Assembly (NCBI GenBank): GCA_964587655.1
Contig: CAZPMT010000119.1
Location: 1 to 17,919 of the forward strand
DNA length: 17,919 bases
Direction of reading: 5' to 3'
Origin: CAZPMT01 sp964587655
GTDB taxonomy: Bacteria; Hydrogenedentota; Hydrogenedentia; Hydrogenedentales; SLHB01
In this document: positions 6,159-13,380 of the stretch, in pieces
Layout of the letters: the number at the start of each line of letters is the position of its first letter
How positions within the stretch are numbered: the stretch's first letter is position 1
Program-made: the position numbers and the translations under genes
Notes under the pieces: generated by a model
Databases searched by the model: none
Seen by the model: the letters and a program-made list of their open reading frames with translations, nothing else
Told to the model about the DNA's origin: nothing

Positions 6159-7004
6159 CTATTTCGTCGGAGCCGCTGGAGGTTCGTTGCCCGCCGCGGC
6201 TGGCTCCGTCGGCGTCTGAGGAGTCTGCTCCGCGGGGCCGGGGGCTTCGAGCGTCGGTACCGGGATCACCTCTTGGGCCGCGGCGCCTTCGGTCGGCTTC
6301 GCTTCCTGAGGGTGTTCCTCTTTCGGGAATAGGTCCGGATTGCTCGTGCGAAGTCGATCAAGTGCCGCCGTAGCTTCCTTCTCGGAAGACGAACCCGGGA
6401 ACGCTTCTATTTGCGCCTTGTATGCCTGCACGGCATCTTTCAGGTTGCCTGCGGCCTCCTGGCAACGGGCGACGTTGAGTTGCTGGCGCTGTTTCGCGAA
6501 TGAGGAGGGCCATTTCTCGATGACCTCTTTGTACGAGGCAATGGCCTGGTCGTATTGTGCCGCATTCTCGGCGATGGCGCCGAGTCCTTCAACGGCATCG
6601 GGGACGAACGGCGAATCGACAAACTCCTTGCGCAACCGCTCGAAGGCCTCCTTGGCCTTATCGTATTCCTTCGCTTCGAAGGCGGCCTCGCCGATCATGT
6701 AGAGGGCCTCGGCGGCCATGGAACCCTTTCCCTTCACCAGGGGTTCAAGTTCCGTTGCGCGCAGCGACGGGTCCTCCGTCTCGACGGCGCGCGCGAACTT
6801 CGTCATGCCCGTTCGCGAGGACGATTCGGAACCCAGGCGGTATACGATTCCGGCGACAATGCACACGAGAATGAATCCGGCGACGGCGCTGTAGAGCACC
6901 GGGTTCTTCTTGAACTGCTCGATGAACTTCTCGACGTCGCCCTTGTGAACCGGGACGTCGAGGATGTCCGGTACTTTCTTCTTCGACTTGATCTTTGTCG
7001 CCAC
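6159..7004 (-). CDS. Membrane-anchored TPR protein (YfgM/coordinator-like)
   Basis: The 281-residue protein has a basic N-terminus and one transmembrane helix at about residues 36-57, followed by tetratricopeptide repeats (about 85-225): AAEALYMIGEAAFEAKEYDK, VEGLGAIAENAAQYDQAIAS, QQLNVARCQEAAGNLKDAVQ. It ends in a Pro/Ala/Glu-rich tail (about 225-281). The layout of a short cytoplasmic tail, one anchor and periplasmic TPRs resembles YfgM-like inner-membrane proteins that bind periplasmic partners. The start is GTG at 7004 behind AAAGGAGGT; the spacing is short but no other start has an RBS. It is third in an operon with two lipoproteins, separated from them by a repeat. A role in envelope assembly is inferred. 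Confidence 0.75.
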   Translation of the reverse strand: MATKIKSKKKVPDILDVPVHKGDVEKFIEQFKKNPVLYSAVAGFILVCIVAGIVYRLGSESSSRTGMTKFARAVETEDPSLRATELEPLVKGKGSMAAEALYMIGEAAFEAKEYDKAKEAFERLRKEFVDSPFVPDAVEGLGAIAENAAQYDQAIASYKEVIEKWPSSFAKQRQQLNVARCQEAAGNLKDAVQAYKAQIEAFPGSSSEKEATAALDRLRTSNPDLFPKEEHPQEAKPTEGAAAQEVIPVPTLEAPGPAEQTPQTPTEPAAAGNEPPAAPTK

Positions 7005-7016
7005 GCTACCTCCTTT

Positions 7017-7051
7017 GATTAGGCTGTAGGCATCTTGTTTTCCTACAGCCT
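7017..7051. repeat. TAGGCTGTAGG-family hairpin within the lipoprotein/TPR operon
   Basis: AGGCTGTAGG (7021-7030) and CCTACAGCCT (7042-7051) are perfect 10-bp arms with an 11-nt loop, preceded by GATT as in the copy at 2781. It lies between the stop of the second lipoprotein gene and the RBS of the TPR gene, so it would be transcribed and could change the relative expression of the two. Confidence 0.8.
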
Positions 7052-7058
7052 CGCTTCG

Positions 7059-7598
7059 TCATAGCAGACGGCCCCATTCGACAATCCGCCACCGCGCCTG
7101 CACCTTTACCAAGTCCACGGAGACCTGGCCCTGCACGTTGATGGGCGGCTCGCGCGCGGGGTCCTGCGGCTCGGCCACCGTGCCGAACGTCTCGACGGCG
7201 CGTGCGCGATCCGCGGCAATCGAGATGCGCGGCGGCACGCGCGTTATGCGTATCGCCCGATACTTCTTGAATATCTCGTTCAGATAGGCCTGGACGGCCT
7301 CGTAGTCTCGCCCATCAGCGTCACGATAGCCGTTCGAGACATGGGCAAGGACCTTGTAGATCCGCCGCTCCTGCATTCCGAGGCAGACGTCCTCGAGCAC
7401 GGCGGCAATCTGTTCCTCGTCGCTGGGCTGGAGGCCCGTGGCCTGTCCTATTCTTTCGACGACAGGGATCTCAGTCAGGGCGCCGGTCTTGCATCCACTC
7501 AGCAGCACGAGTGGCGCGAACAGCGCGGCAAGAAGCAGCGCTGGCGTGCTTGCATGCCCGAGTAGCGCCGCAAAGCCGGGTCCCTTTCGACCCCTCAT
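7059..7598 (-). CDS. Lipoprotein, NTF2/SnoaL-like fold suspected
   Basis: The 179-residue protein has a signal sequence ending in lipobox L-S-G-C36 (LVLLSGC). The rest has an alpha-helical start (DEEQIAAVLEDVCLGMQE, AVQAYLNEIFKKY) and a beta-rich end (RITRVPPRISI, VQGQVSVDLVKVQARWRIVE). This order and the WRI-x-x-W ending resemble small NTF2/SnoaL-like domains, which bind ligands or partners and often lack catalysis. Function unknown. The ATG at 7598 overlaps the stop of the previous gene by ATGA, a sign of translational coupling. An AAGGAGGT lies just upstream. Confidence 0.75.
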   Translation of the reverse strand: MRGRKGPGFAALLGHASTPALLLAALFAPLVLLSGCKTGALTEIPVVERIGQATGLQPSDEEQIAAVLEDVCLGMQERRIYKVLAHVSNGYRDADGRDYEAVQAYLNEIFKKYRAIRITRVPPRISIAADRARAVETFGTVAEPQDPAREPPINVQGQVSVDLVKVQARWRIVEWGRLL

Positions 7599-8155
7599 AG
7601 ACCTCCTTCGGACGCGGGCCTCAGGGTGATGCTGACGCGGCGGCCAGCCGCGACACCCAGCGGCAGGACCACGATCTCGATTTCCTTCCCGGGCTTCGTG
7701 AAATTAAGCGTCTTACCTTCGGCCTCGAGCACGTTCCGCAGCTTCCAGCCCGCAGTGGGGCACTCTTTCAGGAAAAACTGGGCAAGATCGTAAACGGATG
7801 CCCGACTCGAGTAGACCATGCGCCCGACTTCCAGGGTTGACGATTGATACACGAAGGTCCGATCGAGGTCCTCCTTGAGCCCAATGGGAAGCGGAATATC
7901 TTTGAACCGTTGTTCGGGCGAAAGCGCCAAACCCTGCGACTCGACCACCGGCGCCTGATAGGGATCCTTCGTATCCTTGGCGGCTAACGGGTCAACGGGT
8001 TCCGCCACGGGCTGGTTCGATCTCTGCTGCCAGGGCATCCCTGACTTGCAGGCCGGCAGGACTGCCATTGCCAACACCAACAACAAAATCCAGCGTCCAC
8101 CCGCGCGCGCAAGGCCTCCGCGCGCGACCATCGTCAATACACTCCGTCGTGCCAT
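7595..8155 (-). CDS. Lipoprotein of unknown function
   Basis: The 186-residue protein starts at ATG 8155, chosen over a longer frame to 8233 because GGGAGG lies 9 bases before it and the signal sequence starts there. The hydrophobic core WILLLVLAMAVLPA leads to Cys36 (LPAC lipobox). A proline/aspartate-rich spacer is followed by a beta/alpha domain, with DIPLPIGLKEDLDRTFVYQS, VGRMVYSSRAS, LAQFFLKECPTAGWKLRNVL and KTLNFTKPGKEIEIVVLP. This pattern (DIPxPxGF, a bulge-like QSS, then GW-x-L and a K-x-L-x-F-x-K end) is familiar from small bacterial lipoproteins, but I cannot name the family. It is first in an operon with a second lipoprotein and a TPR membrane protein, all envelope-facing. Confidence 0.75.
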   Translation of the reverse strand: MARRSVLTMVARGGLARAGGRWILLLVLAMAVLPACKSGMPWQQRSNQPVAEPVDPLAAKDTKDPYQAPVVESQGLALSPEQRFKDIPLPIGLKEDLDRTFVYQSSTLEVGRMVYSSRASVYDLAQFFLKECPTAGWKLRNVLEAEGKTLNFTKPGKEIEIVVLPLGVAAGRRVSITLRPASEGGL

Positions 8156-8402
8156 GCGCCATCCCTCCCTGTCAATGTTCAACCCAAGCGCAAACCTTGC
8201 GCCATGTCCGGAAGGCAACCGGGCGATTATCAAGAATGATAGCAGGGCCGTCCCCGGCTAGTCAAAGGCGATGATCGACGCCGCGCGGCTGGTAATGAAA
8301 CGGGATTTCTTCTTGAAGCCGGAATCTGCTCGAGAAATTCTCGCCGGTATCGAGAGACCCGATGCGAAGAACCGAATGCTCTTGTCTCCTCTACCCGCAG
8401 TT

Positions 8403-8810
8403 CTAAACCGGCTCCGCGGGCAGACCACCCCCGAAGATCTCCCGCAAGTACTCCGCAACCTTGTCACCGCCATGATGCGCGACGCCGTGCGCGAGGACCC
8501 GCGCAAGTTCGCCCTTGTCGAACCACAGCCCGTCCCCGCGCGCGCAAAGATCATACGTCACGGGATGATCTCCACGCGTAACCGCCTTCGCCATTTTCTT
8601 CCGGCAGATTGGACACTGCCGCGGCTTATCGGTCGAGCGTCCGTGCGGTGTTCCTCCGTTCAGAAATGCGTCGCACTGGCGCGCGTCGCCGAAAAGAAGC
8701 GTCAATTCGCCCGCATCCAGCCAAACGCCATCGCACGCGAAACAATAATCGACCTCAAGCCTCTCATATTCGAGGACAGCCAGCGGCTCTTTGCATACCG
8801 GACAATTCAC
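8403..8810 (-). CDS. Double zinc-ribbon (zf-TFIIB-like) protein
   Basis: The 135-residue protein has two copies of the zf-TFIIB module. The first is at residues 1-40 (CPVC, then CFACDGVWLDAGEL). The second is at about 66-106 (CPICRKKM, then CARGDGLWFDKGELARVL). The first ribbon has all four cysteines. In the second, the last pair is C-x2-G, so one ligand is missing and metal binding may be weaker. The start is GTG at 8810; an AAAGG lies about 10 bases upstream. Such proteins are widespread and have no settled role; nucleic-acid or protein binding is likely. It stands alone and is divergent from the kinase. The 8156-8402 stretch downstream shows no gene I can support. Confidence 0.85.
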   Translation of the reverse strand: MNCPVCKEPLAVLEYERLEVDYCFACDGVWLDAGELTLLFGDARQCDAFLNGGTPHGRSTDKPRQCPICRKKMAKAVTRGDHPVTYDLCARGDGLWFDKGELARVLAHGVAHHGGDKVAEYLREIFGGGLPAEPV

Positions 8811-8994
8811 GGTGGTCCAGCCTTTCAGGACAACCCACTATCTCTCCCAGACATTCTAGGGCGGCGCGTGAGTGGAATCAAAGCGGGCGAGGTTCCTCTG
8901 GATTGAGACCTCGAATTGCAGGCGACACTCCCAAGCAACGATCCCGTCTTCTTTTCACGCCCGCAATCGAACTACCGTGGGAATGAAATCGAGC

Positions 8995-9021
8995 ACGATT
9001 ACGACTACGAGCACGAGCACG
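8995..9021. repeat. 27-nt repeat, copy 1 (inverted copy at 15155-15181)
   Basis: The 27 nt, with core GATTACGACTACGAGCACG, are identical to the reverse complement of 15155-15181. The stretch lies in the gap between the zinc-ribbon and kinase genes. Further on, 9107-9130 (TAAGG ... CCTTA around CGGC-CCA-GCCG) is a small imperfect hairpin. Confidence 0.8.
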
Positions 9022-9145
9022 GGCCAGGGCCAGGGGTGGGGCTTGTGTTGTTGTCGTGGCGGCAGTGGATCTTTCGAGGAAAGCGCGATAGGATGGTGTT
9101 GTATCCTAAGGCGGCCCAGCCGCGACCTTATGGTCAAGTGTGTGA

Positions 9146-9198
9146 TTTCTTTGTCAGCAACGTCTACGTGGAAAACGTAGACGTTGCTGACAAAGAAA
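9146..9198. repeat. Perfect 24-bp-arm hairpin upstream of the kinase gene
   Basis: Left arm 9146-9169 and right arm 9175-9198 are exact reverse complements, with loop GGAAA. The core of the right arm, GTAGACGTTGCTGACAAAG (9177-9195), matches 15 of 19 bases of GTGGACATTGTGGACAAAG in the composite element (5099-5117), so the two are related. It ends 39 bases before the kinase start and would form a very stable stem in any RNA from this strand. The 8811-8994 part of the gap shows nothing else. Confidence 0.85.
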
Positions 9199-9237
9199 CG
9201 AGAGGCGTGTCCTTGACGCGCGGGAGACGATGCTCCG

Positions 9238-11301
9238 ATGGCTCGGGTGAAGTGTCCGAAATGCGAGTTTGTCAACGCGGAGGGGCAGGAAATCTGCGCT
9301 CGATGCAGCACGCCCTTGCCTCGCGTCGTCGTTGACGGGCCGCCGCGTTCGAGCTCGCCGGAGTCGCGGGGGGCGCAAGGGGGCCAGTTCCTTTTCCGTT
9401 CGGGGCAGTTGGTGGCGTCGCGTTACTCGGTGTTGAACATGATCGGGCGCGGCGGCATGGGATGCATCTACCGCGTTCGGGACAATGTCCTCAAGGAGGA
9501 AGTCGCCCTCAAGACCCTGCTGCCGCAGTTCGTGCGCGACAAGATGGTGATCGAGCGCTTTTTCAATGAGGCGCGGATCGCACGGGGGCTATCGCATCCG
9601 AACATCGTTCGCGTCCACGACATTGGGATGACCGGCGACATCATCTACATCTCGATGGAGCTCATCAAGGGCAAGTCGCTGCGGGCGATGGTCGACGAAC
9701 TTCCTCCGGGCCAGCGGCTTTCGACAAAGACGGCGCTTCGGATCATCGACGAGCTTTGCGCGGCGCTCGAGTACGCCCACCGCCACACGGTGCACAGGGA
9801 CATCAAGCCCGAGAACGTTATGGTGTGCGACGACGGCACGGTAAAGCTGATGGACTTCGGCATATCGAAGCTGATGGACCGGTCGCGGCTGACGGGGACA
9901 TCGATCGTGATGGGCACGCCGTTTTACATGTCTCCGGAGCAGTTGCGGAACAGCGCGAACGTGGATGCGCGGGCCGATATCTACAGCGTGGGCGTGGTGT
10001 TGTACGAGATCCTTACGGGAAACGTGCCGACGGGTGTCCCGAAGGCGGCCTCGCAACTTGCGCGCGAAGTCCCGCCGGCGCTCGATCCGATCGTGGCCAA
10101 GTGCGTGGACCCGGATCCCGGGAAACGCTACCAAAGCGCGGCGGAACTGCGTGCGGCGCTGCGTCCGATTATCGGATTGCTCGAGTCGGGTTCGTTCGTG
10201 GCCGAGCCCGTCGAGCAAGAACCGCCGGCCAGGATCAACGAGGCCATGGTCCACAAGACCGCGGGCGTCGTTCTCATGCTGTTGATCCTGGGACTGGCGG
10301 GTTCGGCCCTTTACGCACTGGAGAAGGCAAGAGCGGAGCGAGGTCTTCAACCCGAAACAATACATGCCGGGCCCGGCTCCGCCCAGAGGCGGGATTTCGA
10401 TGTCGTATTCGAGAAACTCGGCGAGCGTATTGCGCGGGCGCGGTCTTTGGCGCCTCCCGAGACCGGCAACAACGAGGACATAGTCCGCGTCCAGGAGTAT
10501 GCGCAGGCGCGGTGGGAACTGGCGCAGACGGAGGCGGAGCGGAAGAGCACCGAAGCGGTTGATCTGGCGCGCCAGGCGCTTCAGTGCTATGTCGCGCTGC
10601 GCTCATGGCAGCCCGGCATGGTCTTCGTCCCGCCCGGAGTCGTCACGATGGGAGACGCGACGGCCTCCAACGTCTTGACCTTGGATGGATTCTTCATCGA
10701 CGTCTATGAGGTAACCAACGGCCAGTACCTGCAATTCTGCACGCAGGTGGAAGGCGGCTGGCGGTGGCCTTCCTACAATCTGCAGGAAGCGCCGCCGAAC
10801 ATGCCCGTGGTGGATGTGACCTTCTACGACGCGCTGGCGTATGCGGCGTTGGCCGGAAAGCAGCTTCCGACGGAAGCTCAGTGGGCGCGCGCAGCCTACG
10901 GGGATCGGTCGGCGTCGGATCGATATCCATGGGGTTCCGAGTGGCAGGCCGGCGCATGTAATTCGGGAACGGATGAGGCAGCGCCGACGGGTTCGTTCGA
11001 TACGGATCGCGCATGGTCGGGTTGCTACGATATGGCCGGCAACGTTTCAGAATGGACGCGCACCGAGTTCAAGGAACTGCCCTACGACCCGTCGGACGGA
11101 CGTGACGACCCGGCCAGGTTCGCATTCGGAACGCTGATATCGGCCCGGGGAGGAAATTTCCGTGACACGGCGCGAACCACGCTAAATGCGCGGTTCTCAC
11201 GGCCCTTTGAAGCTCACGACTATACCCTCGGTTTCCGTTGCGTGAAGGAGCTGCCGAAGGAAGCGGAGGATGTCGAAGGTCCCGTGCCGGAAGCCCCGTA
11301 G
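9238..11301 (+). CDS. Transmembrane Ser/Thr protein kinase fused to an FGE-sulfatase-like domain, zinc-ribbon N-terminus
   Basis: The protein is 687 residues. A zinc ribbon lies at residues 6-23 (C6-x2-C9, C20-x2-C23). The kinase domain spans about 61-310: glycine loop GRGGMG (70-75), Lys92, Glu111, catalytic HRDIKPEN (186-193), DFG (206-208) and SPEQ (232-235), all key residues present. One transmembrane helix lies at about 342-360 and a helical linker at 383-455. An FGE-sulfatase/SUMF1-like domain spans about 460-670: MVFVPPGVVTMGD, VYEVTNGQY, LPTEAQWARAA, DMAGNVSEW, ARGGNFRD, LGFRC. In true FGE enzymes a catalytic Cys pair sits just after the RGG motif. Here that stretch (NFRDTARTTLNARF) has none, so the domain is probably a non-catalytic sensor. 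The fusion is known (Pkn1-like kinases). By family logic the FGE side would be outside the membrane, sensing, while the kinase acts in the cytosol. The ATG at 9238 has a GGGAG upstream. Confidence 0.93.
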   Translation: MARVKCPKCEFVNAEGQEICARCSTPLPRVVVDGPPRSSSPESRGAQGGQFLFRSGQLVASRYSVLNMIGRGGMGCIYRVRDNVLKEEVALKTLLPQFVRDKMVIERFFNEARIARGLSHPNIVRVHDIGMTGDIIYISMELIKGKSLRAMVDELPPGQRLSTKTALRIIDELCAALEYAHRHTVHRDIKPENVMVCDDGTVKLMDFGISKLMDRSRLTGTSIVMGTPFYMSPEQLRNSANVDARADIYSVGVVLYEILTGNVPTGVPKAASQLAREVPPALDPIVAKCVDPDPGKRYQSAAELRAALRPIIGLLESGSFVAEPVEQEPPARINEAMVHKTAGVVLMLLILGLAGSALYALEKARAERGLQPETIHAGPGSAQRRDFDVVFEKLGERIARARSLAPPETGNNEDIVRVQEYAQARWELAQTEAERKSTEAVDLARQALQCYVALRSWQPGMVFVPPGVVTMGDATASNVLTLDGFFIDVYEVTNGQYLQFCTQVEGGWRWPSYNLQEAPPNMPVVDVTFYDALAYAALAGKQLPTEAQWARAAYGDRSASDRYPWGSEWQAGACNSGTDEAAPTGSFDTDRAWSGCYDMAGNVSEWTRTEFKELPYDPSDGRDDPARFAFGTLISARGGNFRDTARTTLNARFSRPFEAHDYTLGFRCVKELPKEAEDVEGPVPEAP

Positions 11302-11344
11302 AGTCCGTTGTTGCGCGTGACAGGAGGCGGCCGATCTGTCCGCG

Positions 11345-11373
11345 TTGGACTCGGCATCGATTTCAGGTAGAAT
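11345..11373 (+). promoter_or_regulatory. Sigma-70-type promoter of the Trm112-like gene
   Basis: TTGGAC (11345-11350), 17 bases, then TAGAAT (11368-11373), 29 bases before the ATG at 11403. Both boxes differ from consensus at one or two positions. It may also serve the genes that follow. Confidence 0.65.
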
Positions 11374-11402
11374 AACCCTGGTTTGAGAGGAGGCGGCGAC
11401 GC

Positions 11403-11660
11403 ATGGTGCATCCGGAATTGTTGAAGATCCTGGTCTGCCCGGAGAATAAGACGCCGGTCGTTCTGGCCGGGGATGACCTGGTGGCGAAGATCAATGCGGC
11501 CATCGAGGCCCAAACGCTAAAGAATCGCGCCGGGTCCGTAGTCGATCTGAAAATCGATGGGGGGCTCGTGCGCGAGGATAAGGCGTATCTGTATCCCGTC
11601 CGCGATGACATTCCCATCATGTTGATCGACGAGGCGATTCCGCTCGGTCAACTTCAATAG
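11403..11660 (+). CDS. Trm112/YcaR-like small protein
   Basis: An 85-residue protein, with MVHPELLKILVCPENKTPVV at the start and KAYLYPVRDDIPIMLIDEAI at the end. This matches the Trm112p-like/UPF0434 family (the YcaR type in enterobacteria). Typical members have a CPxC zinc-type start, whereas this one has a single Cys (CPEN), so zinc binding is doubtful. A middle insertion of about 30 residues makes it longer than YcaR (about 60). The ATG follows GAGAGGAGG. In E. coli ycaR sits between lpxK and kdsB of lipid A/Kdo synthesis; here a KdsC-like gene lies two genes on. Precise function unknown. Confidence 0.8.
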   Translation: MVHPELLKILVCPENKTPVVLAGDDLVAKINAAIEAQTLKNRAGSVVDLKIDGGLVREDKAYLYPVRDDIPIMLIDEAIPLGQLQ

Positions 11661-11777
11661 CGTCTCGGCAATCCTGAGACCGGTCCGATCGCGTTTCGTT
11701 CTGTACGGGACCGTCCGCCCGGTTACTGTATTCTTGGTTGCCGCCACAGCGGTGATATGCGTGAGGTGATTACTGCA

Positions 11778-12767
11778 ATGGACATGCGTGTTCCGGAGGT
11801 ATCGTTCGCCATCGAGGCGGTTCGTCGCGCGGGGCGGCTCGCCCGCCGGATCCAGGCTCAGATGGCGGTAATGAATCTAACGAAGAACGACCTCTCGCCC
11901 GTAACGGTGGCGGACTTCGCGATCCAGGCCGTGGTATCGCGCGGGTTGGAGGATGCTTTTGCATCGGACCCGCTGGTCGCCGAGGAGCAATCTTCGGAAC
12001 TCCGCGTTTCGGAACGGGTCCTGGAGACGGTCACGCGGTTCGTCGGCGAGTGTGTGCCGGGAGCGAGCGCCGAGGACGTGTGCCGCTGGATAGACCGCGG
12101 CGCGGCCGACACTGCGAAACGATTCTGGACGCTTGACCCGATTGACGGAACAAAGGGCTATCTTCGAGGCGGACAGTACGCGGTCGCCCTCGCGCTTGTG
12201 GAAGGCGGCGAAGTTCAACTCGGCGTATTGGGATGCCCCAACCTGTGCGAAACGTGCGAGCCGGCATCCTGCGGCGAGGGGGTGCTCGTGGCGGCGGCGC
12301 GCGGGCGGGGCGCGTGGGCGATGCAGTTTGAAGGCGGCGGCGCGTTCGCGCGGTTGCGCGTATCAGACTGTCGCGAGCCGTCCTCGGCGCGCCTGTTGCG
12401 GTCTCACGAGGCGGCGCATACGAACGTTGCCCGGATTGATTCGTTCGTGCACGCGATGGGCATGGAAGCGCCGCCGGTGCTGATGGACAGCCAGGCAAAA
12501 TATGCCGTACTATCGGCGGGACACGCCGAGGTACTCTTGCGATTCCTCTCGACGGACGCCCCCGATTACAAAGAAAAGATTTGGGATCAGGCGGCCGGCG
12601 CGCTCGTGATCGAAGAGGCTGGAGGGCGCGTCACGGATCTCGACGGACTCAAGCTGGACTTCGGCACGGGCCGCACCTTGCGCGGCAACCGAGGTGTCGC
12701 GGCGTCGAACGGCCCCTTGCACGACGCAGTACTTGAGGCAGTAGCGCGAATCGATAAGGAGGCCTAA
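11778..12767 (+). CDS. 3'(2'),5'-bisphosphate nucleotidase (SAL1/HAL2-like)
   Basis: The protein is 329 residues with the inositol-monophosphatase fold: KNDLSPVTVADFAIQ near the start (Asp-rich Mg site), VAEE (residues 69-70 are Glu), LDPIDGTKGYLRGGQYAVAL (Asp120, Asp123) and IWDQAAGALVIEEAGG (Asp270). The KGYLRGG/QYAVAL wording points to the SAL1/HAL2 branch and not to inositol monophosphatase. Members remove the 3'-phosphate of PAP/PAPS in sulfur assimilation and salt tolerance, and are blocked by Li+/Na+. I chose ATG 11778 because GAGGTG lies 9 bases upstream. A start at 11757 adds 7 residues but has a poorer RBS. It lies 117 bases after the Trm112-like gene, probably in the same transcript or with its own promoter. 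No sulfate genes are nearby. Confidence 0.85.
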   Translation: MDMRVPEVSFAIEAVRRAGRLARRIQAQMAVMNLTKNDLSPVTVADFAIQAVVSRGLEDAFASDPLVAEEQSSELRVSERVLETVTRFVGECVPGASAEDVCRWIDRGAADTAKRFWTLDPIDGTKGYLRGGQYAVALALVEGGEVQLGVLGCPNLCETCEPASCGEGVLVAAARGRGAWAMQFEGGGAFARLRVSDCREPSSARLLRSHEAAHTNVARIDSFVHAMGMEAPPVLMDSQAKYAVLSAGHAEVLLRFLSTDAPDYKEKIWDQAAGALVIEEAGGRVTDLDGLKLDFGTGRTLRGNRGVAASNGPLHDAVLEAVARIDKEA

Positions 12768-12808
12768 CGGCCACTTTCTTTTGATCGTGCGGCCGTTGGA
12801 GACTGTGA

Positions 12809-13351
12809 ATGACGGATATTGAAGGGCAGTTGCGGCGCATCACGTTCATCGTATGCGATTTTGACGGTGTGTTGACGGACGGGCGCGTCTGGTTCGATGG
12901 GGACGGCCGTCCGTTCCGCTGGATTCACGCGCGCGACGCGACCGCCTTGACCCTGTGGCACATGATGGGAGGCAAGTCCGCGCTCGTGTCCGGCCTGAGC
13001 AGCAAGGCCATGGAAGCGATCGCGAAACGGTGGAACTGCCTCGAGTGTCATATGGAGATCCGCGACAAGTCGCGCGTGTGCCGCGAGATCGCCGAGCGGC
13101 ACGGCGTATCGCTCGAGGAAATGGCGTTCCTCGGAGATGACATCATAGATCTGCATGCGATTCGCGCCGCCGGCGTGGGAGCGGTCGTGGCCGACGCGGA
13201 ACCTGAAGTGAAACAGGCGGCCGCGCTTGTATTGGATTCGCCGGGCGGGACCGGCGCAGTAAGGGAACTTGTCCATCGCATCCTGCGGGCCCAGGGACGT
13301 CTTGATGAAGCGATACGGAACTACTGTGATCGCAAGGACGGTCCTCAATAG
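12809..13351 (+). CDS. KdsC-like HAD phosphatase
   Basis: The 180-residue protein shows the HAD motifs of the KdsC (YrbI) group: motif I CDFDGVLTDG (Asp17, Asp19), motif II around Ser61 (LVSGLSSKA), Lys87 (IRDKS) and motif IV FLGDDIIDL (Asp110, Asp111). Then come the C-terminal ADAEPEVKQAA and SPGGTGAVRE. KdsC removes phosphate from Kdo 8-phosphate for lipopolysaccharide, and relatives act on sialic acid or other nonulosonate phosphates. The usual RDG and GR residues after motifs I and II are changed here (ARDATAL, SGLSS), so the substrate could differ. The ATG follows GGAG. No kdsA/kdsB is seen nearby. Confidence 0.82.
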   Translation: MTDIEGQLRRITFIVCDFDGVLTDGRVWFDGDGRPFRWIHARDATALTLWHMMGGKSALVSGLSSKAMEAIAKRWNCLECHMEIRDKSRVCREIAERHGVSLEEMAFLGDDIIDLHAIRAAGVGAVVADAEPEVKQAAALVLDSPGGTGAVRELVHRILRAQGRLDEAIRNYCDRKDGPQ

Positions 13352-13380
13352 TCACGCGGAGTTACCGCGCTAGGTGAAAG

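Noticed and set aside
8331..8343. CGAGAA-A-TTCTCG palindrome as an operator
   Set aside because: Only 6-bp arms, downstream of any gene, with no second copy.
8271..8906. Plus-strand frame opposite the zinc-ribbon gene
   Set aside because: The zinc-ribbon protein on the minus strand has clear CxxC motifs; the plus frame is low-complexity and lacks support.
9107..9130. TAAGG...CCTTA hairpin as a terminator
   Set aside because: The stem is imperfect, no T-run follows on either strand, and no gene ends here.
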